Below, piece after piece: positions 43,884 to 52,769 of a stretch of DNA of 64,000 nucleotides. Source of the stretch: Caballeronia jiangsuensis (GTDB lineage: Bacteria > Pseudomonadota > Gammaproteobacteria > Burkholderiales > Burkholderiaceae). The stretch spans positions 18,977-82,976 of the forward strand of contig JFHF01000037.1 in assembly GCA_000648925.1 (NCBI GenBank). The letters run 5' to 3'. Under the pieces are notes generated by a model. That model saw only the letters and a list, made by a program, of their open reading frames with translations. It ran no database searches and had not been told where the DNA came from. The position numbers were made by a program, and so were the translations under genes. Within the stretch, counting starts at the first letter, position 1. Every line of letters starts with the position of its first letter.

Positions 43884-44561
43884 TTAATGCAACCCGGCGA
43901 TGTAGTCGGCAACCGCCTTCATCTCCGCTTCGTTCAGGCGCGAGGAAATCTGGTGCATCGGCTCGCTGTTGGCGCGCTGTCCCGATGCGAAGGCGTTCAA
44001 CTGCGCCACCGTGTAATCGCCCCACTGCCATGACAGCCGCGGATACTGCACCGGGATACCCATGCCGGTCGCGCCGTGGCAGGCGGCGCACGCCGGCACG
44101 CCCTTGTCCGCGATTCCGCCGCGGTAAATCTTCTGACCCAGCGTGACGTCGTTCTTGTCGCGCGCGAAATTGGGCTTGGCCTTCTGCGACGCGAAGTACG
44201 CCGCGACGTTCACCATGTCCTGATCCGACAGCGCGCCCGCAATGCCCGCCATGATCGGATTGTTGCGCGCCGGCGCCTTCGCACCCGGCTGCGTCTTATA
44301 ATCCTTCAATTGCTTGACGATGTATTCGGCGTGCTGGCCAGCGAGCTTCGGAAACGCGGCGCCGGCGCTGTTGCCGTCCGCTGCGTGACACGCCGCACAC
44401 ACCTGCGTCGCGATGGCCTGCCCGCGCGCCGCATCCGGCTTCGCCGCTTGCTGCGCGGGCTCCGCCGCGTTCACTGACATCGATACTGCTAGACCACTCA
44501 AACCCGCACCGAAAGCCGCCGCTGCCCGAATCACCACCAGAGACCTGTACAGTCGGTTCAT
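43884..44561 (-). CDS. Cytochrome c4, diheme periplasmic electron carrier
   Basis: This 225-residue protein has a signal peptide (cleavage near VNA-A, residue 32) and two heme-binding CAACH motifs at about residues 55-59 and 158-162. The two similar halves are typical of cytochrome c4, which carries electrons to terminal oxidases. It lies beside the genes that attach its heme. The ATG at 44561 starts the signal peptide. Confidence 0.92.
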   Translation of the reverse strand: MNRLYRSLVVIRAAAAFGAGLSGLAVSMSVNAAEPAQQAAKPDAARGQAIATQVCAACHAADGNSAGAAFPKLAGQHAEYIVKQLKDYKTQPGAKAPARNNPIMAGIAGALSDQDMVNVAAYFASQKAKPNFARDKNDVTLGQKIYRGGIADKGVPACAACHGATGMGIPVQYPRLSWQWGDYTVAQLNAFASGQRANSEPMHQISSRLNEAEMKAVADYIAGLH

Positions 44562-44863
44562 TCGCGTACCCTGTTTTTCGTCTTGTGAGAATGTGAGGTT
44601 CTGCAAAAAACGACGGCGACCGATTATCGCCGCAAGATACCCGAACTCACTGAACGAAGAGGCTCAAAAAGTGCCCCGAAAACTGTCTCGCTCCTCTGTG
44701 GGTGCCGCCTGCGGCTTGGGTCTTGCGTGCCCGTGCTGGTCTTTAAAAATCCGTCGTATTGTACAATAACCCGCTACACGCAAAGACGCCAGTCGGGGCA
44801 TGCCCAGTATTTGCCGGGTTCTCAAGGCTTGAAGTTTTCGCAGCTCTTTCGATTGGGCCCGCC
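44562..44863. other. Divergent intergenic region of cytochrome c4 and engB
   Basis: The 10-bp palindrome ATTGTACAAT at 44759-44768 offers a TACAAT -10 in both directions, with weak -35 elements. Nothing else is recognised. Confidence 0.35.
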
Positions 44864-45526
44864 ATGTCATTTCTGCTTCACCAATCCCGCTTCTTCACGA
44901 CCGTCAATCATCTCCGCGATCTGCCGCCCACGCCGCAGCCCGAAATCGCATTCGGGGGGCGCTCGAACGCGGGAAAATCGACGGCCATCAATATTCTGTG
45001 CAACCAGAAGCGGCTGGCGTTCGCCAGCAAGACGCCGGGACGCACGCAGCATATCAACTACTTCTCGGTCGGGCCGGAAGCCGCGCCGACCGGCTATCTC
45101 GTCGATCTTCCTGGTTACGGTTATGCCGAAGTGCCGGGAGCCGCGAAGGAACACTGGCAGCGTTTGCTATCCACTTATCTTCAGAGTCGCGCGCAACTGC
45201 GCGGCATGATCCTGATGATGGATTCGCGTCGCCCGCTGACGGACCTCGATCGCATCATGATCGACTGGTTCGCGCCGACCGGAAAGCCGATTCACACGCT
45301 GCTCACGAAATGCGACAAATTGACGCGACAGGAAATGACCAACGCCCTGCGCGCGACGAAGAAATCGCTGGCCGAGTACAAGGATGCGGGCTATCGCGGC
45401 GAACTCACCGTGCAGCTCTTCTCCGCGCTCAAGCGCACGGGGCTGGAAGAAGCGCACGAGCAGATCGAAAGCTGGCTGATGCCCGGGGAAGCCGGCGAGA
45501 ACGCGTCAGAAGACGCAGCCGGGTGA
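44864..45526 (+). CDS. engB: EngB (YsxC/YihA), ribosome-assembly GTPase
   Basis: This 220-residue GTPase acts in 50S assembly. G1 is GGRSNAGKST, G3 is DLPGYGYA, G4 is TKCDK and G5 is VQLFSALK. The ATG (MSFLLHQSRF) was chosen by family start. Confidence 0.95.
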   Translation: MSFLLHQSRFFTTVNHLRDLPPTPQPEIAFGGRSNAGKSTAINILCNQKRLAFASKTPGRTQHINYFSVGPEAAPTGYLVDLPGYGYAEVPGAAKEHWQRLLSTYLQSRAQLRGMILMMDSRRPLTDLDRIMIDWFAPTGKPIHTLLTKCDKLTRQEMTNALRATKKSLAEYKDAGYRGELTVQLFSALKRTGLEEAHEQIESWLMPGEAGENASEDAAG

Positions 45527-45553
45527 GCCGTCGCGCGCACGCGCCGGCATGAA

Positions 45554-45580
45554 AAAAACCCGCCGCATGACGGCGGGTTA
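45554..45580 (-). terminator. Hairpin with a T-run on the minus strand after engB
   Basis: AACCCGCCG and CGGCGGGTT form a perfect stem; the T-run (TTTTTTT) is on the minus strand, where no gene is being transcribed, while the plus strand has only TT. It may still end engB transcripts poorly. Confidence 0.45.
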
Positions 45581-45781
45581 ACAGCCTAATCGAACATCGA
45601 CAGGCACCCGCTCAGGGAGGAGAAGCGGGGAGTCTGGCGGCAAGCGCCTCGCTCGATCGGTATGATATACCATTGTCTCAAAACGGTTTCAGACGCGTCC
45701 AAGTGCTTGTTCGGCAAGGATTTACGCATTCCGGAAGCCGTTTCGACCGCCCCGAAGACCACTCCAAATTCGAGTCAAGAC

Positions 45782-46780
45782 ATGAGCTTCTATCCCCACC
45801 ATCGCCCGCGCCGGATGCGCCGCGATGACTTCTCGCGCCGTCTGATGCGCGAAAATCTCCTCACGACGAACGACCTCATTTATCCGGTGTTTATCGTCGA
45901 AGGCGCGAATGTGCGGCAAGCGGTGCCGTCGATGCCCGGCGTCGAGCGCACGTCCGTCGATTTGCTGATGAAAGTCGCCGAACAGTGCGTGGAACTGGGC
46001 GTGCCGGTGCTGTCGCTGTTTCCGGCGATCGAGCCGTCGCTCAAGACGCCCGACGGCCGCGAAGCCACGAACCCCGAAGGTCTCATTCCGCGCGCCGTGC
46101 GCGAGCTGAAAAAGAACTTCCCGATGCTCGGCGTGCTGACCGACGTCGCGCTCGATCCGTACACGAGCCACGGCCAGGACGGCGTGCTCGACGAGGAAGG
46201 CTACGTGAAGAACGACGAAACGAGCGAGATCCTTGTCGAGCAGGCGCGCGTGCAGGCCGAAGCGGGCGTGGATATCGTCGCGCCGTCGGACATGATGGAC
46301 GGGCGCATCGGTGCGATCCGCGAGATGCTCGAAAGCGAGAGCCACATCCACACGCGCATCATGGCGTACGCGGCGAAGTACGCGTCGGCGTTCTACGGTC
46401 CGTTCCGCGATGCAGTCGGCTCGGCCGCGAATCTCGGCAAGAGCAACAAGATGACTTATCAGATGGACCCGGCCAACTCCGATGAAGCAATGCGCGAAGT
46501 GCGCATGGACATCGAGGAAGGCGCGGACATGGTGATGGTCAAGCCCGGCATGCCGTATCTCGACATCGTGCGTCGCGTGAAGGACGAATTCCGCTTCCCG
46601 ACGTACGCGTATCAAGTCAGCGGCGAGTACGCGATGATCAAGGCCGCCTCGCAAAACGGCTGGATCGATCACGACAAGGTGATGATGGAAGCGCTGCTCG
46701 CGTTCAAGCGTGCGGGCGCGGACGGCGTGCTGACGTACTTTGCGCTGGATGCTGCACGAATTCTGCGAGCTTCGAAGTAA
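45782..46780 (+). CDS. hemB: HemB, delta-aminolevulinic acid dehydratase
   Basis: This 332-residue enzyme condenses two 5-aminolevulinate molecules to porphobilinogen in heme synthesis. The two active-site lysines are in IMAYAAKYASAFYGPF and MVMVKPGMPYLD. The segment DVALDPYTSHGQDG lacks the zinc-binding cysteines, so it is the magnesium-type enzyme as in Pseudomonas. The start MSFYPHHRPRRMRR fits the family. A TATGAT at 45661 may be its -10. Confidence 0.95.
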   Translation: MSFYPHHRPRRMRRDDFSRRLMRENLLTTNDLIYPVFIVEGANVRQAVPSMPGVERTSVDLLMKVAEQCVELGVPVLSLFPAIEPSLKTPDGREATNPEGLIPRAVRELKKNFPMLGVLTDVALDPYTSHGQDGVLDEEGYVKNDETSEILVEQARVQAEAGVDIVAPSDMMDGRIGAIREMLESESHIHTRIMAYAAKYASAFYGPFRDAVGSAANLGKSNKMTYQMDPANSDEAMREVRMDIEEGADMVMVKPGMPYLDIVRRVKDEFRFPTYAYQVSGEYAMIKAASQNGWIDHDKVMMEALLAFKRAGADGVLTYFALDAARILRASK

Positions 46781-46803
46781 AGCTTTTTGCTCGCGATATG
46801 AAG

Positions 46804-46833
46804 AGGGCGATGCTCGATGCATCGCCCTTTTTT
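46804..46833. terminator. Bidirectional terminator between hemB and dsbD
   Basis: GGGCGATGC / GCATCGCCC with a five-base loop is followed by TTTTTT, between convergent genes. Confidence 0.88.
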
Positions 46834-48664
46834 ATCCGTTCGACGGCCCGACCCGGTCGAGGCTCTTCAGGAAAGTATCGGCTGATTCGTACCCGACCAC
46901 ACGCGCGACTTCATTGCCTTGCGCATCGAAGAAGATGATGCCCGGCGGCCCAAAAAGCTTGAAGCGCTTGAGCAGCGCCTGATCGTCGGCGTTGTTGGCG
47001 GTCACGTCTGCGCGCAGAAGGTTCAGTTGCGCGAGCCGCGCCTGTACGCGGGCATCGGAGAAAGTCAGCTTCTCCATTTCCTTGCAGGACACGCACCAAT
47101 CGGCGTAGAAGTCGAGCATCGCAGGACGCGCGGCGGCTTTCACCGCCGAATCCAGTTCCGCCGACGAACGCACTGGCGCGAACGTCGGTCCTTCCGCTTG
47201 TGCATTCGCAGCCGCGGACGACGCGCCTCGGGACGCGAGGACCGCGAGCGGGCGCAGCGGATCCGTGGACCCCGCAGCCAGGCCGACGAGCAATGTCGCC
47301 GCCCAGATAGCGAACGCCGCTGCGAGACCGCGTCCGAGTCGCTTCCAGACCCCGACAGCCGCCGATGTGCCGGATGAGAACAATCCGAGCGATGCTGCCG
47401 CGATCAACAGCCACAGCGCGGCGAGCAGCATCTGCGCGACGCCGCCGATAACCGGCCACACGATCCACAGCGCGGCCGCGAGCAGGACCACGCCGAAAAA
47501 CACCTTCACGCCGTCCATCCACGCGCCCGCGCGAGGCAGGATCGATCCCGCGCCCAGGCCGATGATCAAAAGCGGCACGCCCAGTCCAATACCCATCGCG
47601 AAGAGCGCCGCGCCGCCGAGCACGGCGTTGCCGGTATGCGCGATGAACGCGAGCACCGCGAACAGCGGCGCCGTCATGCACGCACCGACGACGAGCGCGG
47701 ATAACGCGCCCATCACCGCGACCGCAGCGAACTTGCCCCCGCTGCGCTTCTGCGAAGCCTCATTCACCCCGCTTTGCCAGCGTTGAGGCAACTTGATGTC
47801 GACACCCGAAATCAGCGCGACGGCGAACGCCGCGAGCAGCAGACCGAACGCGCCGAGCACCCACGGGTTCTGCAGCCACGCGCCGAGGCTCTGCCCGATC
47901 AGCGCGGCAACGATACCGAGCACGGTATAAACGAGCGCCATGCCGATCACATACGAAACCGACAACGCGAATCCGCGCGAACGCGTCACGCGCGAACCCT
48001 CGCCGACGATGATCGCGGACAATATCGGGATCATCGGATACGAACACGGCAGAAGGCTCAACACCATGCCGGCAAGAAAATACATGCCGACGACCGCGAA
48101 AAATCCACCGCCTTCGAGCATGGACTGCGCGTAGTCCGCGCTGGTCGCGCGCTCGAACCATGAACTCCCGGTTTCCGGCCTGACGGCAGCCGGCGCGGCG
48201 CCCGCCGCTTGCAGCGCGTCGCCCTTCACGCGATAGGTCTTCTCCATGGGCGGATAGCAGATGCCCTGATCCGCGCATCCTTGCGACGTCACGGCAAGCT
48301 CAAATGGTCCCTTCGCCTGCGTGACGGGAATGCGGATGTGCAGCTCGCCGCGATAGGTTTCGACGTCCTTGTTGAACGTCTGATCGAAGTGGACTTTGCC
48401 CGCCGGCAGTTGCGCGGCGCCGATGGTCGCATCGCCGCTCTTCACCGCGAAGGCGAAGCGCTCCCGGTACATGTAGTAGCCGTCGGCGATCTTGTAGCGC
48501 ACGTCCACTTCGCCGGGCTTTTCCGACGCGCTGAATTTGAATGCGACATCGGGATCGAGGAAATCGTCGGCTGCGCGCGCGGCGCCCGCCAGCAGTGCCA
48601 ACGCTGCGAGAAACAGGAACGCGCCGAAGAATCGCCGCGCGAAAAGACGGGAAAACTCACACAT
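46832..48664 (-). CDS. dsbD: DsbD, thiol:disulfide interchange protein
   Basis: This 610-residue inner-membrane protein brings reducing power from thioredoxin to the periplasm for DsbC and cytochrome c assembly. A signal peptide, an N-terminal domain with CADQGIC, a central domain of about eight transmembrane helices (CSYPMIPILSA) and a C-terminal thioredoxin-like domain (WCVSCKEME) follow in order. The ATG overlaps the end of cutA by eight bases. Confidence 0.95.
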   Translation of the reverse strand: MCEFSRLFARRFFGAFLFLAALALLAGAARAADDFLDPDVAFKFSASEKPGEVDVRYKIADGYYMYRERFAFAVKSGDATIGAAQLPAGKVHFDQTFNKDVETYRGELHIRIPVTQAKGPFELAVTSQGCADQGICYPPMEKTYRVKGDALQAAGAAPAAVRPETGSSWFERATSADYAQSMLEGGGFFAVVGMYFLAGMVLSLLPCSYPMIPILSAIIVGEGSRVTRSRGFALSVSYVIGMALVYTVLGIVAALIGQSLGAWLQNPWVLGAFGLLLAAFAVALISGVDIKLPQRWQSGVNEASQKRSGGKFAAVAVMGALSALVVGACMTAPLFAVLAFIAHTGNAVLGGAALFAMGIGLGVPLLIIGLGAGSILPRAGAWMDGVKVFFGVVLLAAALWIVWPVIGGVAQMLLAALWLLIAAASLGLFSSGTSAAVGVWKRLGRGLAAAFAIWAATLLVGLAAGSTDPLRPLAVLASRGASSAAANAQAEGPTFAPVRSSAELDSAVKAAARPAMLDFYADWCVSCKEMEKLTFSDARVQARLAQLNLLRADVTANNADDQALLKRFKLFGPPGIIFFDAQGNEVARVVGYESADTFLKSLDRVGPSNG

Positions 48665-48989
48665 GAAGAGGACGCTGCGTTTCTGCGTTGACCCATTGAC
48701 CATAGCCCGGAGATGCATCCACCTGCCAGACGAGGATTTCGGGTGTTTCGTACGGATGTCGAGCCTCGACGAAACGCTGCAATTCTTCGCTGCGCGCGAT
48801 GCTCGTCTTGAACAACAATTGCACTTCCTGCGACGACTCCAGCACGCCCTTCCAGTGGTACTGCGAGGCCACCGCGCCGAGGCTCGTCACGCAGGCGGCG
48901 AGCCGCGCGTCCAGCGCCGCTTGCGCAAGCACATCGGCCGCGGCGGCGTCAGGCAGCGTGGAAAGCATCAAAACGACGGGGACATTCAC
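48657..48989 (-). CDS. cutA: CutA, divalent-cation tolerance protein
   Basis: This 110-residue trimeric ferredoxin-like protein has VTSLGAVASQYHWKGVLESS and HPYETPEILVWQVD. The GTG start at 48989 has GGAG upstream and gives the family length. It is linked to dsbD, an association also seen in E. coli. The biochemical role is not settled. Confidence 0.92.
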   Translation of the reverse strand: MNVPVVLMLSTLPDAAAADVLAQAALDARLAACVTSLGAVASQYHWKGVLESSQEVQLLFKTSIARSEELQRFVEARHPYETPEILVWQVDASPGYGQWVNAETQRPLHV

Positions 48990-49091
48990 GCGGATACTCC
49001 GGAAAAACGGCAGGCCAATTGCATATCGTAGCATCGGCGACCGACACACACTTTTACGCATCGGCGCGCTGAAACGTCGCAGGCAGAAAGC

Positions 49092-49121
49092 AAAAAGGCC
49101 AAGCTTTGAGCCTGGCCTTTC
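49092..49121 (-). terminator. Terminator of the ribosomal protein cluster after rplQ
   Basis: The minus strand has AAAGGCCA with TGGCCTTT and a TTTTT run, 23 bases past the rplQ stop. Confidence 0.82.
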
Positions 49122-49143
49122 TGTGAACAACTGGAAACGGAAT

Positions 49144-49539
49144 TTATTCCGCTTCTTGCACTTCTTCCGTCTCTTCAACTTCCGGGCGATCCATCAACTG
49201 GACCAGCGCCATCGGAGCGTTGTCGCCGACGCGGAAACCGAACTTCAGGATGCTCACGTAGCCGCCCGGACGGCTCGCGTAACGCGGGCCGAGGACGTCG
49301 AACAGCTTCGCGACGGAATCACGATCGCGCAGGCGGTTGAACGCCAGACGGCGGTTCGCGAGCGACGGCTTCTTGCCGAGCGTGATGAGGGGCTCGACGA
49401 CCTTGCGCAGTTCCTTGGCCTTCGGCAGCGTCGTCTTGATGACTTCGTGCTCGATAAGCGAATTCGACATATTGCGGAGCATTGCCAGACGATGGCTGCT
49501 CGTGCGGTTCAGTTTCCGCAGACCATGCTTATGACGCAT
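49144..49539 (-). CDS. rplQ: 50S ribosomal protein L17
   Basis: This 131-residue protein of the large subunit lies around the exit tunnel. It starts MRHKHGLRKLNRTSSHRLAM, the family signature, and ends in an acidic tail (EVEETEEVQEAE). It is the last gene of the alpha operon and has its own likely promoter in the rpoA-rplQ gap. Confidence 0.97.
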   Translation of the reverse strand: MRHKHGLRKLNRTSSHRLAMLRNMSNSLIEHEVIKTTLPKAKELRKVVEPLITLGKKPSLANRRLAFNRLRDRDSVAKLFDVLGPRYASRPGGYVSILKFGFRVGDNAPMALVQLMDRPEVEETEEVQEAE

Positions 49540-49618
49540 TTTTAGTTCCTTTAACGAGTTTTGATCCAGCTCTTCTATTGCGCCCTACATCAGCGCACGG
49601 GCCGGTCGAAAATAAAGC

Positions 49619-49651
49619 AAGACGCGGATTTTAAAGCAGAATCCGCGTCTT
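49619..49651 (-). repeat. Perfect 12-bp inverted repeat in the rpoA-rplQ gap
   Basis: AAGACGCGGATT and AATCCGCGTCTT flank a nine-base loop. The minus-strand -10 (TAAAAT) lies in the inner part of one arm and the -35 at the edge of the other. Confidence 0.85.
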
Positions 49652-49656
49652 TGCAA
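49628..49656 (-). promoter_or_regulatory. Probable internal promoter of rplQ
   Basis: The minus strand has TTGCAA (49651-49656), a 17-base spacer and TAAAAT (49628-49633). Confidence 0.6.
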
Positions 49657-49678
49657 AGTTACGCAGCGACTTCGCCTG

Positions 49679-50656
49679 TTACTTGTCGAGACCAGCCGGC
49701 GGCCAGTTTTCGAGCTTCATACCAAGCGTGAGACCACGCGAAGCCAGCACTTCCTTGATTTCGTTCAGCGACTTGCGGCCCAGATTCGGCGTCTTCAGCA
49801 ACTCGTTTTCCGTGCGCTGAATCAGATCGCCGATGTAGTAGATGTTCTCGGCCTTCAGGCAGTTCGCGGAACGCACCGTGAGTTCGAGGTCATCCACCGG
49901 ACGCAGCAGAATCGGATCGATCTGCGGCGCACGCGACGGCGCTTCTGCTGCCGCTTCCGTGCCTTCGAGCGCTGCGAATACCGACAACTGATCGACCAGA
50001 ATACGAGCCGACTGACGGATCGCTTCTTCCGGCGAAATCACGCCGTTGGTCTCGATGTTCATCACGAGCTTGTCGAGGTCGGTACGCTGTTCGACACGCG
50101 CGCTTTCGACGGCGTAGCTCACACGGCGAACCGGCGAGAACGACGCATCCAGCACGATGCGGCCGATGATCTTGGCCGAATCTTCGCCGTAACGACGCAC
50201 GTTGCCCGGCACATAGCCGCGGCCCTTTTCGATCTTGATCTGAACGTCGAGCTTGCCGCCCTTCGACAGGTGTGCGACCACGTGTTCCGGGTTGATGACC
50301 TCGCAATCGTGCGCGAGTTCGATATCGCCGGCCGTGACAAGTCCTTCGCCTTCCTTGCGCAGCGTCACCGTGACTTCATCGCGGTTGTGCAGCTTGAAAA
50401 CGACGCCCTTCAGGTTCAACAGCAGGTTGACCACATCCTCTTGCACACCATCGAGCGTCGAATATTCATGCACGACGCCTGCGATCGTCACTTCGGTCGG
50501 CGCATAGCCGATCATCGACGACAGCAGCACGCGCCGAAGCGCGTTACCCAAGGTGTGGCCATAGCCGCGTTCGAACGGCTCCATAACCACTTTCGCATGG
50601 TTTTCACCAAGCGATTCAACAGCAATGATCTTGGGCTTCAACAAACTGGTTTGCAT
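49679..50656 (-). CDS. rpoA: RNA polymerase alpha subunit
   Basis: This 325-residue subunit dimerises to nucleate RNA polymerase. The N-terminal domain (VVMEPFERGYGHTLGNALRR) and C-terminal domain (RSANCLKAENIYYIGDLIQR, TPNLGRKSLNEIK) that contacts activators and UP elements are both present. It sits in the standard place between rpsD and rplQ. Confidence 0.98.
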   Translation of the reverse strand: MQTSLLKPKIIAVESLGENHAKVVMEPFERGYGHTLGNALRRVLLSSMIGYAPTEVTIAGVVHEYSTLDGVQEDVVNLLLNLKGVVFKLHNRDEVTVTLRKEGEGLVTAGDIELAHDCEVINPEHVVAHLSKGGKLDVQIKIEKGRGYVPGNVRRYGEDSAKIIGRIVLDASFSPVRRVSYAVESARVEQRTDLDKLVMNIETNGVISPEEAIRQSARILVDQLSVFAALEGTEAAAEAPSRAPQIDPILLRPVDDLELTVRSANCLKAENIYYIGDLIQRTENELLKTPNLGRKSLNEIKEVLASRGLTLGMKLENWPPAGLDK

Positions 50657-50675
50657 AGGTTTTCCTTTTCAATAC

Positions 50676-50734
50676 CCTCGGCTCGTTACACCGATAAGGC
50701 TGACCGGTAACAACCTGAAAATAAACAGCCGAGG
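50676..50734 (-). other. Structured leader upstream of rpoA
   Basis: An outer 8-bp stem, CCTCGGCT with AGCCGAGG, encloses GTTAC / GTAAC. It fills much of the 134-base rpsD-rpoA gap. No T-run follows. Confidence 0.45.
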
Positions 50735-50790
50735 CCACCCCTTGCCACGAGCAATCAGGCTCCCCGGCTGTCAATCCATTACCGCCGCGA

Positions 50791-51414
50791 TTAACGCGAA
50801 TACAATTCGACGATCAGGCTTTCGTTGATGTCGCCAGCGATATCGCTGCGCTCGGGCATCGACTTGAACGTGCCTTCGAATTTCTTCGCGTCGACCGACA
50901 CCCAGCTCGGCATTCCGCCTTGCTCGGCCAGCGACAGGGCTTCGACGATACGAGCCTGCTTGCGCGACTGCTCGCGCACGGACACGACGTCGCCCGATTT
51001 CACCTGCATCGACGGGATGTTCACGACCTGGCCGTTCACCACGATCGACTTGTGGCTCACGAGCTGACGCGCTTCGGCGCGCGTCGAGCCGAAGCCCATG
51101 CGATAGACGACGTTGTCGAGACGCGACTCGAGCAACTGCAGCAGGTTTTCGCCCGTCGGGCCCTTGCGGCGGTCGGCTTCAGCGAAGTAGCGGCGGAACT
51201 GACGCTCCAGCACACCATAGATACGCTTCACTTTCTGCTTTTCGCGCAACTGGGTGCCGTAGTCGGACGTACGCGCGCCCGAGGTGCGGCCGTGTTGGCC
51301 GGGCTTGCTGTCGAGCTTGCACTTGTCGGCGAGGGAGCGGCGTGCGCTCTTCAGGAACAGATCAGTGCCTTCACGGCGGGACAGCTTTGCTTTGGGACCG
51401 GTATAGCGTGCCAC
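50791..51414 (-). CDS. rpsD: 30S ribosomal protein S4
   Basis: This 207-residue protein is a primary 16S rRNA binder and is the usual translational repressor of the alpha operon in E. coli. MARYTGPKAKLSRREG and the S4 domain (RLDNVVYRMGFGSTRAEARQ) are clear. It is of the form without the N-terminal zinc cysteines. Confidence 0.98.
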   Translation of the reverse strand: MARYTGPKAKLSRREGTDLFLKSARRSLADKCKLDSKPGQHGRTSGARTSDYGTQLREKQKVKRIYGVLERQFRRYFAEADRRKGPTGENLLQLLESRLDNVVYRMGFGSTRAEARQLVSHKSIVVNGQVVNIPSMQVKSGDVVSVREQSRKQARIVEALSLAEQGGMPSWVSVDAKKFEGTFKSMPERSDIAGDINESLIVELYSR

Positions 51415-51565
51415 GTTGCATCCTTAAATATTGATCACGCACACTTTCGTCTGCGCTAGTCCGAACCCTTCGGGTCGAACGGTGGGCTTAGTCAAAACTT
51501 CATAACGCACGAAACCCGCCGATACTTGCGCATCGACAGGAAACATGCGGTCGCGTCGTCGGACT

Positions 51566-51970
51566 TTAGATACGACGGCGCTTCGGCGGACGGCAGCCGT
51601 TGTGCGGGACCGGCGTCACGTCGGAGATCGCGGTGATCTTGATGCCAAGACCATGCAGCGCGCGCACCGCCGATTCACGGCCAGGACCGGGGCCCTTGAT
51701 CCGCACTTCGAGGTTCTTCACGCCGTATTCCAATGCCACGCGGCCAGCCGATTCGGCTGCGACCTGAGCTGCAAACGGCGTCGACTTACGCGAGCCCTTG
51801 AAGCCCTGACCACCCGAGGTCGCCCATGCCAGCGCGTTACCTTGACGGTCAGTGATCGTGATAATGGTGTTGTTGAACGACGCGTGAACGTGAACCACGC
51901 CCTCGGCGACGTTCTTCTTGACCTTCTTGCGAACGCGTTGCGCCGCGGAGTTGTTCGAAGCCTTAGCCAT
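51566..51970 (-). CDS. rpsK: 30S ribosomal protein S11
   Basis: This 134-residue protein of the 30S platform has GVVHVHASFNNTIITITDRQ and ends with DVTPVPHNGCRPPKRRR, the universal S11 C-terminus. A 151-base gap follows before rpsD; I see no clear promoter there. Confidence 0.98.
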   Translation of the reverse strand: MAKASNNSAAQRVRKKVKKNVAEGVVHVHASFNNTIITITDRQGNALAWATSGGQGFKGSRKSTPFAAQVAAESAGRVALEYGVKNLEVRIKGPGPGRESAVRALHGLGIKITAISDVTPVPHNGCRPPKRRRI

Positions 51971-51998
51971 TACGTTTTCCTGTAACTGTCAGTTCCGC

Positions 51999-52364
51999 TT
52001 ACTTCTTCAGCGATTGCGCTGCACGACGCGGACCCTTGCGCGTACGGGCATTCGTGCGCGTACGCTGGCCACGCAGGGGCAGGCCCTTGCGATGGCGCAT
52101 GCCGCGGTAGCAACCCAAGTCCATCAGGCGCTTGATATTCATCGTCACTTCACGGCGCAGGTCGCCTTCGACGATGAACTTACCCACTTCGTCACGCAGC
52201 TTTTCGAGGTCTGCGTCAGTGAGGTCCTTGACCTTCTTCGAAAATTCCACACCAGCTGCCGTGCAAATGCCGCGGGAACGCGTGCGACCGATGCCGAAGA
52301 TTGCCGTCAGGCCGATCTCGGTATGCTGGTGATTCGGGATGTTAACCCCTGCGATACGAGCCAT
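51999..52364 (-). CDS. rpsM: 30S ribosomal protein S13
   Basis: This 121-residue head protein starts MARIAGVNIPNHQHTEIGLT and ends in the basic tail that contacts the P-site tRNA. It lies 28 bases before rpsK. Confidence 0.98.
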   Translation of the reverse strand: MARIAGVNIPNHQHTEIGLTAIFGIGRTRSRGICTAAGVEFSKKVKDLTDADLEKLRDEVGKFIVEGDLRREVTMNIKRLMDLGCYRGMRHRKGLPLRGQRTRTNARTRKGPRRAAQSLKK

Positions 52365-52405
52365 TGTTTTTCCTCAAACAAAAAGCGCAAGCAAAAGCGC
52401 GGCGT

Positions 52406-52522
52406 TCAGCCTTGACGCTGTTTGTGGCGCGGATCAGAGCTGCAAATCACGCGCACAACGCCCTTGCGCTTGATGATCTTGCAATTGCGGCAAATGCGCT
52501 TAACCGATGCCATCACTTTCAT
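52406..52522 (-). CDS. rpmJ: 50S ribosomal protein L36
   Basis: This 38-residue protein reads [18 protein letters not shown], then a zinc ribbon with C11, C14, C27 and H32, so it is the zinc-binding (C+) form. It lies between infA and rpsM, 20 and 41 bases away, as in E. coli. Confidence 0.96.
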
Positions 52523-52542
52523 GATATTACCCTTTTTTCAAA

Positions 52543-52761
52543 TCACTTCGCCCGGAACACGATCCGTGCACGAGACAGATCGTAAGGCGTCAATTCAACC
52601 GTAACCTTGTCGCCCGGTAGGATGCGGATGTAGTGCATCCGCATCTTTCCGGAAATATGCCCCAGGACGACATGGCCATTTTCCAATTTCACCCGGAAAG
52701 TAGCGTTGGGAAGGTTTTCGATGACCTCACCCTGCATCTGGATAACATCGTCTTTGGCCAT
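52543..52761 (-). CDS. infA: Translation initiation factor IF-1
   Basis: This 72-residue OB-fold factor binds the 30S A site. GEVIENLPNATFRVKLENGH and ELTPYDLSRARIVFR are clear. It lies in the spc operon between secY and rpmJ. Confidence 0.97.
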   Translation of the reverse strand: MAKDDVIQMQGEVIENLPNATFRVKLENGHVVLGHISGKMRMHYIRILPGDKVTVELTPYDLSRARIVFRAK

Positions 52762-52769
52762 AGTCCTTA

